NCBI RefSeq assembly: GCF_000170895.1
Contig: NZ_ABCS01000010.1
Coordinates: forward strand, 62,001 to 126,000
Source: Plesiocystis pacifica SIR-1
GTDB lineage: Bacteria; Myxococcota_A; Polyangia; Nannocystales; Nannocystaceae
DNA: 64,000 bases
Direction of reading: 5' to 3'
Part shown: positions 1 to 6,063 of the stretch, one piece after another
Position numbering within the stretch: position 1 is the stretch's first letter
How the letters are laid out: every line of letters begins with the position of its first letter
Translations under genes and position numbers: made by a program
Notes under the pieces: generated by a model
Told to the model about the DNA's origin: nothing
Databases searched by the model: none
The model's input: the letters and a program-made list of their open reading frames with translations, nothing else

Positions 1-640
1 CTCGCGCTGCGTCAACTGCCACATGCCGCACACCGTCTACGGCCTGACCAAGGCGATCCGCTCCCACCGGATATCGACGCCGAGCGTCGAGGAGAGCGTG
101 AGCTACGGCCGGCCCAACGCCTGCAACGCCTGCCACCTCGACCGCAGCCTGGCGTGGACGGCCCGGGCGCTCGAGCAGGGCTGGGGTCTGGGCTGGGAGG
201 GCGAGCTCGGTGAGCTCGGGTTGGCAGAAGGGGAGCGGAGCGCGGCCGTCGACTGGCTGGTTCGCGGCGACGCGGGCCAGCGCGCCCTCGCGGCCTGGGC
301 CTTCGGCTGGCCGTCGGCCCAGGCCACCGCAGGGACCGATTGGATGGCCCCGCTGCTCGTCGGGGCCCTCGACGACGAGTACGCGGCCGTGCGCTGGGTG
401 GCCCTGCGGAGCCTGCGGACGCTGCCCGGCTACGGTGCGCTCGACTGGTCCCTGGCCCGGCCCCTCCACGTCGACGGCGCGCCCGAGCTCGCCGAGGAGC
501 AGGCGCGGCTGTGGGCCGAGTGGGCGCATCCTGGCCGGGTCGAGCCGGCCCTCTACCTCGGCGCGGAGGGCTTCGAGCAGGCGCGCTGGCGCCACGACCA
601 CGAGCGCCGAGACAGGCGCCCCGTCGATCTGCGAGAGTGA
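1..640 (+). CDS. Multihaem c-type cytochrome, C-terminal part
   Basis: The gene is cut by the left edge; the reading frame begins at base 2 and ends with TGA at 638-640. Two haem-binding CxxCH motifs are visible, CVNCH at the very start and CNACH about 35 residues later, in a context (PNACNACHLD) typical of multihaem cytochromes that carry HEAT-like helical tails. The remaining 150 residues are rich in Ala, Leu and Trp and look like HEAT repeats. Such proteins sit in the periplasm and carry electrons. The N-terminus, signal peptide and total haem number are outside the window, so the family is clear but the specific partner is not. The next gene follows after 5 bp and is probably cotranscribed. 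Confidence 0.7.
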   Translation, partial: SRCVNCHMPHTVYGLTKAIRSHRISTPSVEESVSYGRPNACNACHLDRSLAWTARALEQGWGLGWEGELGELGLAEGERSAAVDWLVRGDAGQRALAAWAFGWPSAQATAGTDWMAPLLVGALDDEYAAVRWVALRSLRTLPGYGALDWSLARPLHVDGAPELAEEQARLWAEWAHPGRVEPALYLGAEGFEQARWRHDHERRDRRPVDLRE

Positions 641-645
641 GGCCC

Positions 646-1056
646 ATGGCCGAGGGCAAACTCGACGGGCGGCACTACCGGTGGGGCTGGGCCAGCCTCG
701 GCGTGTTCGCGCTCATCGGCCTGGCCCTCGAGACCCTGCACGGCTTCAAGATCGGGGCCTACCTCGACCACGAGACCCGCCGCACCATGTGGCGCCTGGC
801 CCACGCCCACGGGGCCGTGCTGGGCTTGGTCCATCTGGCCCTCGCGGCGCAGCTGCGGGGGGCCGCCGAGCTGGGGGGCAAGACTCCACGGGCTTCGCTG
901 GCGCTGTGCGTGGCGAGCGTGACCATGCCCCTGGGCTTTTTCCTGGGTGGCCTGTGGTTCTACGACGCGGATCCTGGGCTCGGCATCCTGCTCGTGCCCC
1001 TGGGCGCCGTGGCGTTGGTCTACGCCTGCTTGCAGATGTGGCTGGACGCACGTTGA
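646..1056 (+). CDS. Small four-helix membrane protein, unknown
   Basis: A 136-residue protein starting at the ATG at 646, 5 bp after the cytochrome stop. Four hydrophobic segments are visible at about residues 11-30, 47-66, 80-103 and 112-132, with His residues (HAHGAVLGLVH) in the second. The spacing suggests an operon with the multihaem cytochrome and so perhaps a membrane anchor or electron-transfer partner, but no family is recognised. Its last 37 bases overlap the end of the convergent kinase-like gene on the other strand. Longer starts upstream lie inside the cytochrome gene and give unnatural Arg/Pro-rich sequence. Confidence 0.6.
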   Translation: MAEGKLDGRHYRWGWASLGVFALIGLALETLHGFKIGAYLDHETRRTMWRLAHAHGAVLGLVHLALAAQLRGAAELGGKTPRASLALCVASVTMPLGFFLGGLWFYDADPGLGILLVPLGAVALVYACLQMWLDAR

Positions 1057-1661
1057 GTGAGGGTGGTGTCGAGAGCCTCCAGGACTCGTTCGACGCACTC
1101 GTCGATGGAGTGAGTATCCGAGTCGATGACGACAAAGTTCCCGACGACGCTGAGCTCTCGTCGCTGAATGTGTAGCTCGCGCAGGCGAGCGTCTGCCTCC
1201 CGTGTCAGCGTCTCGGAGTCGGCCGGACTCGCTCCCCGTGTTTGTACTCGTTTGCGACGGATTGCGAGGGGGGCGTCGACGTAGACGGTGAGCGTCGCGG
1301 GGGTGAGGCGCCGCTCGAGAGTGTCGACGCGCAAGTTCGAGCCACGGAACTCGGCGTAGGCCTGCGTGGATAGGAAGTAGCGGTCGATGACGATGGACTC
1401 TCCGGAGGTCAAGGCGCGCTCGATCGCTCGGCTCGCCGCGAACACCGTAGATAGGTAGAACAGCTGCCGCGCTTCTTGAGAGTCCTTCAGGTCGTCGATG
1501 ATGGCGGGACGGAGCTTGCGAAGCGTGGATGAGGGGGTCGTCATGTAGCGTGAGCCGCTGACTTCCGCGACGCGTCGAGAAATGGTGGTTTTGCCGGATC
1601 CGTCGAGCCCTTCAAAGGCGATGAATGTGGGGGCGGAGTGTGCTCGTCGCGTGGTGTTCAT
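1020..1661 (-). CDS. Thymidylate kinase-like protein
   Basis: A 213-residue P-loop kinase of the dTMP kinase superfamily, normal in length. Visible motifs are the Walker A loop GLDGSGKTT (residues 18-26), a DRY motif followed by ST near residue 95, and an Arg-rich lid (RRKRVQTRG). The usual TREPGGT motif after the P-loop is replaced by TTPSSTLRKLRP, so the substrate may not be dTMP. The start was set at ATG 1661 because it overlaps the radical SAM stop by 4 bp (ATGA), which implies translational coupling; an ATG at 1691 is also in frame. Coupling to a radical SAM enzyme rather than to DNA replication genes suggests a specialised nucleotide or nucleoside role. That role is inference. Confidence 0.75.
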   Translation of the reverse strand: MNTTRRAHSAPTFIAFEGLDGSGKTTISRRVAEVSGSRYMTTPSSTLRKLRPAIIDDLKDSQEARQLFYLSTVFAASRAIERALTSGESIVIDRYFLSTQAYAEFRGSNLRVDTLERRLTPATLTVYVDAPLAIRRKRVQTRGASPADSETLTREADARLRELHIQRRELSVVGNFVVIDSDTHSIDECVERVLEALDTTLTQRASSHICKQA

Positions 1662-3013
1662 GCGGGGTGCCGATCTTGGGTGGGGTTCCAACGCGACTCG
1701 TCACATTCGAGGTCGCGGGCGAGGGCCCGGAGGCCCTCGATCGAGCGCGGGTGATTGCGCTCCGTCATTCGGAGGGCTTGAGAGAGTTGAGCCATGCGCA
1801 GCCAGTCACGCTCGTCGAAGGTCGAAGAGCCGCACACGATCGGCATTGGGGTCGTTGTCTCTCGGAGCGACCAGCGACTGCGGGTCCGCTCCAACTCGGT
1901 GCCGCGTAGCAGCATCAGAGGGAAGGCTTTGATGACTGGGACTTCCCGCTCGAGGCACCATGCTAGCGATCGCTCAAAAGATTCGACGGTCTGCTCTGGC
2001 AGACCAAAGATCAGCGAAACCTGGTGGTCGACTCCTTTGTCTCGGCAAGCCGAGAGGGTGGCGTCAACTGTCTCCAGCTTGTTGCCGCGCTGAATTGGCT
2101 TCCACTCTCGCCGCTCGGTGGTTTGCAGCCCAAATTCCAGGCAGGTGTCGAGGGCTGCGCAGGCGTCGATGAAGTCGTCATCGACGTGTTCGGGCCGGCA
2201 CTGCAAGGACAGGCGGCCGCGGTACCCGACATCGGAAAAGCGACGGAGAAGGCGTGTGCTTCGTCGTGCGCCGGTAGGGCCGCCGCTGTTGAACACAGGG
2301 TCGAGAACAGCGATCTCTCGCACGCCGCGCTCTACGAAGAGCTCGATCTCTCGTCCGATGCGGCCGCTCTCGGACCGTTGCCGAGGGACGCTTTGCCCTG
2401 CCTCACGGTGTTGGCAGAAGCTGCAGCGGAATGGGCAGCCGCGCTGAGTCTCCCAGCGAACGAAGCTACCCGGCTCGATATGGAACGTCCCGTCTAGCCA
2501 GGGGGAGGGGGTCTCGTCGAAGTTGATGTTCGCTTGGCGGCCTCGGTCGAAGCCGCCACGGTACACAACTCCTTGGATGCGCTTGCGAGCGGTACTCGAG
2601 AGGACTTCGACGAGGGCGGCCTCGGCAAACCCACGCACGAACACATCGGCGTCGGGGTACAGACGCTCGACTCCCTCCGCCGCGTAGGAGATCTGTGGTC
2701 CGCCCAGGATGATACGGCCGCGAAAACCCCGCGCCCGAAGGCTCGGCAGTAGTGCGCCAACGAGCCCCTCGGACCATACGTAAACCCCAACGGCGAGGTC
2801 GATTTCGCCTCGCTCATCATCACACTGGGCTAGAATGTGGGTGGACAGGTCGTCGATGTTGATCGTGGGATCATTCGCAGCCATCACCAACGAGCGAGGC
2901 TCGATGTTTGGGGCCGCCTTGAGCGCGGAAAGAAGGCATGCGTGGCCCAGAGGAAGTCGCGGATCTTTGTCGCGAGCCCAAGGGAAATCGAGGAGTATGA
3001 CGCGGCGGCTCAT
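1658..3013 (-). CDS. B12-binding domain radical SAM enzyme
   Basis: A 451-residue protein. Residues 1-140 look like a cobalamin-binding Rossmann domain (LPLGHACLLSAL near 20 and IILGGPQIS near 101). The radical SAM cluster motif is CPFRCSFC, with Cys193, Cys197 and Cys200 set to bind a 4Fe-4S cluster, followed by Elp3-like TIM-barrel sequence (VLDPVFNSGG, LEFGLQTT, SLIFGLPEQT). This architecture is shared by methyltransferases and ring-contracting or thiomethylating enzymes; the substrate cannot be read from the sequence. Its stop overlaps the start of the thymidylate-kinase-like gene by 4 bp. A kinase/sigma-factor pair lies divergently after 83 bp. GC content is lower than in most of the window. 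Confidence 0.85.
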   Translation of the reverse strand: MSRRVILLDFPWARDKDPRLPLGHACLLSALKAAPNIEPRSLVMAANDPTINIDDLSTHILAQCDDERGEIDLAVGVYVWSEGLVGALLPSLRARGFRGRIILGGPQISYAAEGVERLYPDADVFVRGFAEAALVEVLSSTARKRIQGVVYRGGFDRGRQANINFDETPSPWLDGTFHIEPGSFVRWETQRGCPFRCSFCQHREAGQSVPRQRSESGRIGREIELFVERGVREIAVLDPVFNSGGPTGARRSTRLLRRFSDVGYRGRLSLQCRPEHVDDDFIDACAALDTCLEFGLQTTERREWKPIQRGNKLETVDATLSACRDKGVDHQVSLIFGLPEQTVESFERSLAWCLEREVPVIKAFPLMLLRGTELERTRSRWSLRETTTPMPIVCGSSTFDERDWLRMAQLSQALRMTERNHPRSIEGLRALARDLECDESRWNPTQDRHPA

Positions 3014-3096
3014 GGTGGGTCTCGATCGAGAAGTCCTGCGCGTCGACGGATCAGCTCACTCGACCTCAAAAAATTGAGAACTCGACTAAGGTTGTT

Positions 3097-4101
3097 ATGA
3101 AACGCCGTTCAGGAGCGCTGGTAAGCCTCGAGTCGACCTTTGATGCGCGAATCGCTCAGGGTCGCTCGGGTTGTGGGGAGACGTTGTGGGTTGCAGATCG
3201 ATTCCGAGTTGAGAAAGTGTTGGGGACCGGAGCGTTCGGCATCGTCGCTCGGGCTCGGGACACGCGACTCGGGCGGCTCGTCGCGCTCAAGTGCATCCCC
3301 GCCAGGGAGCCTCTCGCCATGCGTGACTACCTGGGGCGAGAGGCCCAGGCTCTGACTCGCGTGAGAGCGGACGAAGTCACCACGGTCTTTGATGTGCTTT
3401 GCGCGAGCGTTTCGTCGAGCCAAGGTGAACTTGGTTTTGTAGTGATCGTCATGGAATATGTGGAAGGCATGAACCTGCGCGAGTGGGGGCGACGACAGGT
3501 CTCCTCAGAGGTCAGGGTTGAGCTGTTGAGCTCCGCGGCGCGAGGCCTCGAAGCGGCTCATGCGGCGGGGATCGTGCACCGAGACTTCAAGCCCGAAAAC
3601 GTTCTCGTCACCAAGGTCGGCAGCGCGCGTCTCGTCGACTTTGGGCTCGCGTACCAGGTTGGCAGCCGCGGAGGAGGGGCAGGGCTCGTTCCTCGTGGAG
3701 AGGTCGGCGTGGGAACGCCGGAGTACATGGCCCCGGAGTCGTTTGGGGGGCAAGCGAGCTTCGCCGCGGATCAGTACGCCTTTGCGCTGACCGCGTGGGA
3801 GTTGCTCACGGGTACTCGGCCATTTGAACACGCGAGAGTACAGCTCGCGCGTACGGGGCGAGCGCGGGACTACACGGGCGCTAGCAAGCTCTCCGCGCCC
3901 TTGATTCGAACACTCGGTCGCGCGCTCGACCCCAGGGCAGAGGCCCGGTTTGGGTCGATGTTGGAGCTGCGCCGAAACCTAGAACGATCGGGTCGCTGGT
4001 TCGGGCAGGTCGTAAATTTCGTAATTGGAGGCGCTGCGGTTGGAGCTCTCGCGGCGACCGCCTACCACGCGGGAAAGCAAAGTCGTGACAAGAAAAAGTG
4101 A
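3097..4101 (+). CDS. Membrane-anchored Ser/Thr protein kinase
   Basis: A 334-residue Hanks-type kinase. The glycine loop is GTGAFG (residues 43-48), the ATP-binding Lys is K65, the catalytic loop is HRDFKPEN with Asp near 162, the metal-binding DFG is near 180 and the activation end is GTPEYMAPE. After the kinase domain comes one hydrophobic segment at about residues 305-323 (VVNFVIGGAAVGALAATAYH) and then a basic end, so the kinase is likely cytoplasmic with a C-terminal membrane anchor and almost no outside domain. AAGG lies 5 bases before the ATG. The gene overlaps the following ECF sigma factor, which suggests that the kinase controls that factor. Confidence 0.88.
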   Translation: MKRRSGALVSLESTFDARIAQGRSGCGETLWVADRFRVEKVLGTGAFGIVARARDTRLGRLVALKCIPAREPLAMRDYLGREAQALTRVRADEVTTVFDVLCASVSSSQGELGFVVIVMEYVEGMNLREWGRRQVSSEVRVELLSSAARGLEAAHAAGIVHRDFKPENVLVTKVGSARLVDFGLAYQVGSRGGGAGLVPRGEVGVGTPEYMAPESFGGQASFAADQYAFALTAWELLTGTRPFEHARVQLARTGRARDYTGASKLSAPLIRTLGRALDPRAEARFGSMLELRRNLERSGRWFGQVVNFVIGGAAVGALAATAYHAGKQSRDKKK

Positions 4102-4627
4102 TAGGGAGTTCTTTGAGCGGAGCTGTGAGGACCTCCGTCGCTACGCGCGTAGGTGGATACCCGAGTCAGAGCTGGGGGACTTCGTGCAGGACTGCATGAC
4201 GGTCTTGATCGAGAAGCGCTCGCAGGTCGAAAACGAACGCGCGTTCTTGTATGCGGTCGCGCGCAACAAGATAAAACAGTTCTACGAGAAGCGAGCGCGT
4301 GGCCTGAAACGCTTCTTCCCGAGCTTCGAGGGCTTCGAGGAGATGACGATGGAGTCGCTCAGCACCAGCTTGAGTATTCGTGTCGCACGCCACAACGACC
4401 TCGAAGTCGGGATGCAGGGGCTGAAAAGCCGCCAGTTCGCGGCGTTTCAGCTCCGCTATATCGAGGGGCTCACTGAGCCCGATGCGGCAAAAGTGCTGAG
4501 TATTTCAATGGCGACGCTCAAGCGTGACCTCGAGCGTGCGCGGAGACAGCTGCGGCGCGCGCTCGGTGACGCAGACGACGAGCAGCTGGACTCGATCTTG
4601 CGCAACTATGTGCGTGGACGTGGCTGA
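4085..4627 (+). CDS. ECF-type RNA polymerase sigma factor
   Basis: A 180-residue sigma factor with region 2 (about residues 10-75, including LGDFVQDCM and AFLYAVARNKIKQFYEKR) and region 4 (about 120-168, RQFAAFQLRYIEGLTEPDAA then the SMATLKRDLERARRQL helix-turn-helix). The start chosen is GTG 4085, which overlaps the kinase stop by 17 bp and has GGGAAAG upstream; an ATG at 4025 would add 20 residues deep inside the kinase gene. Region 2.2 carries ELGD where most ECF factors have an acidic DAED-like motif. In known STPK-linked ECF factors (EcfP/PknT of Vibrio) such a change makes activity depend on phosphorylation. That this applies here is inference. Confidence 0.82.
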   Translation: MTRKSDREFFERSCEDLRRYARRWIPESELGDFVQDCMTVLIEKRSQVENERAFLYAVARNKIKQFYEKRARGLKRFFPSFEGFEEMTMESLSTSLSIRVARHNDLEVGMQGLKSRQFAAFQLRYIEGLTEPDAAKVLSISMATLKRDLERARRQLRRALGDADDEQLDSILRNYVRGRG

Positions 4628-4640
4628 GCGCGGGGGCAGA

Positions 4641-4728
4641 CTCAGGGACTGTGAAGTTTTCACAGTCCCTGTCTACTTTAGTCGTCGTGGACGACGCCAC
4701 ACCCTCCCTGCCCCACGTCCACGACTCA
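4641..4728 (-). repeat. Two-hairpin dispersed element, copy 1 (full)
   Basis: An 88-nt element read on the minus strand from TGAGTCGTGG (4728) to CCCTGAG (4641). Hairpin A pairs 4684-4693 with 4716-4725 (GTCGTGGACG with CGTCCACGAC). Hairpin B pairs 4643-4655 with 4659-4671 (CAGGGACTGTGAA with TTCACAGTCCCTG, a perfect 13-bp stem with 3-nt loop). It is about 90% identical to the inverted copy at 60606-60694. The TGA at 4728-4726 is the stop codon of the FGE-domain lipoprotein gene. It fills the gap between convergent genes and probably acts on transcript ends; there is no U-run of a normal terminator. Confidence 0.85.
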
Positions 4729-5919
4729 GTAGCAGCAGCGCGTGCCGGTGTTGCTCCCGCGGAAGCCCCGGGCGCGCTTGGAGTCCACGGCGCAGCGCAG
4801 CACGGTGTCCGTCGAGAAGCGCGAGCCCCCTCGACGCCGGCAGTCCTGCTCGCTCTCGTCGATGTTGGGCACGCCGGCGCAGGCCGAGGTCCACTCCCAC
4901 ACGTTGCCGCTCATGTCGTAGAGGTCCGGCACTCCACCTTCGCAGGTGCCCAGGCTCGCCACCGGGACGAGGCCGCCGAGCATCAGGTCGGCGCCGTTGC
5001 AGGCCATGGGGTCGTAGAGGTCGCCGTAGGGGTAGGTCAGGGCGCCGTCGTCGGAGCAGGCCCGGTACCACTCGTTGGTGACCGGGTCGTTGAGGTCGTT
5101 GAGGGCCGCGGCTCCGCCCCCGGCCTCGCCGCACAGGTGCCCGCCGGACCACTCGCAGTAGGCCCACGCGTCGCACCAGTCGATGCTCGAGACCGGCATG
5201 TCCGGGTCGTCCATCATCTGCTCGGTCCAGCTGCCTGGGATGAAGTCTTCCTTCCAGGAGCACTCGGCGGGGAGGTTGCTCAGGCTGTACTCGACGGCGG
5301 CGAACAGGGAGTACTGGACGACGGTGACCTCGGTGGCGGCGATGGAGAAGTCACCGAGGGGGATGAGCTCGGGGTCGGGGCAGGGGCCGCACTCGGCCGA
5401 GCCGCACTCGCCGTTGCACTCGCCGCCGCCCTCGGTGTCCGTGCCCTCGCCGAAGGTCTCGCCGAAGGTCTCGCCGAAGGTCTCCTCGCCGGTGTCGAAG
5501 CTGGTCTCGCCGGTGTCGAAGGTCTCCTCGCCGGTGTCGAAGGTCTCCTCGCCGGTGTCGACGCCAGTCTCACCCGTGTCGGTGCTCTCCCCAGTCTCCT
5601 CGGTCGACTCGGTGGTGCTCTCTTCTTCGTCGGTCTCGTCCTCGCCGAGGGTGTCCGTCTCGGAGGTCTGGGTCTCGCTGGACTCGGTGGTCTCGTCCGC
5701 GGACTCGGACCCGGAGTCGCTGCTCTCGGAGGACTCGCTGCCGACCTCGTCGTTGCTCTCGCCCGTGTCCGCCGTGCCGGACTCGTCGTCGCCGACGGTC
5801 GTGGTCAGGGACTCGCTCAGCCGCTCGTTGCACCCCACAGACAGCGCCACACAGCAGCTCAGGGCGGCGAGGGTGGAGATCGAGAGCGGGTTCCGAGGAG
5901 AGGGGGCAGTCGCACGCAT
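4726..5919 (-). CDS. FGE/sulfatase-modifying-factor domain lipoprotein
   Basis: A 397-residue protein starting at ATG 5919. Residues 1-30 form a lipoprotein signal with lipobox LSVGC (Cys30). Residues about 31-165 are an acidic Ser/Thr/Glu linker that includes DTGEETF repeats. The C-terminal domain, from about residue 170, is an FGE-sulfatase (SUMF1-like) fold with the usual MSGNVWEWTSA block, RRGGS and GFR blocks. The Cys pair that copper-dependent formylglycine-generating enzymes use ahead of the GFR block is not evident, so this is more likely a binding or structural version than an active FGE. It is a surface lipoprotein of unknown target. It runs into repeat copy 1, which supplies its stop codon. 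Confidence 0.8.
   Translation of the reverse strand: MRATAPSPRNPLSISTLAALSCCVALSVGCNERLSESLTTTVGDDESGTADTGESNDEVGSESSESSDSGSESADETTESSETQTSETDTLGEDETDEEESTTESTEETGESTDTGETGVDTGEETFDTGEETFDTGETSFDTGEETFGETFGETFGEGTDTEGGGECNGECGSAECGPCPDPELIPLGDFSIAATEVTVVQYSLFAAVEYSLSNLPAECSWKEDFIPGSWTEQMMDDPDMPVSSIDWCDAWAYCEWSGGHLCGEAGGGAAALNDLNDPVTNEWYRACSDDGALTYPYGDLYDPMACNGADLMLGGLVPVASLGTCEGGVPDLYDMSGNVWEWTSACAGVPNIDESEQDCRRRGGSRFSTDTVLRCAVDSKRARGFRGSNTGTRCCY
5447..5570 (-). repeat. In-gene tandem repeats coding Asp-Thr-Gly-Glu-Glu-Thr-Phe linker
   Basis: Near-identical 21- and 12-base units inside the lipoprotein gene encode DTGEETF and GETF repeats between the lipid anchor and the folded domain. Such tracts are prone to length change between strains and probably act as a flexible acidic spacer. 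Confidence 0.7.
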
Positions 5920-6063
5920 GTTCAGGTTCCAAGGGTCCAGGGGCCTGCGCAAAGCGGGCCCGGAAGGGTTTGACAGTATGGCGCGATCCTTCGTGCTTGG
6001 CTCGTTTTGGGCGAAGTCGAGCGCGAAAATGAGAGCCGGGGATGACCGGGCTATGCTCGCCCC

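Noticed and set aside
5447-5570. Possible CRISPR-like array from tandem repeats
   Set aside because: Units are 12-21 bases, in multiples of three, without unique spacers, and translate to a lipoprotein stalk.
5970-5998. TTGACA as a sigma-70 -35 element for the PMI fusion gene
   Set aside because: No acceptable -10 hexamer follows at 16-18 bases.
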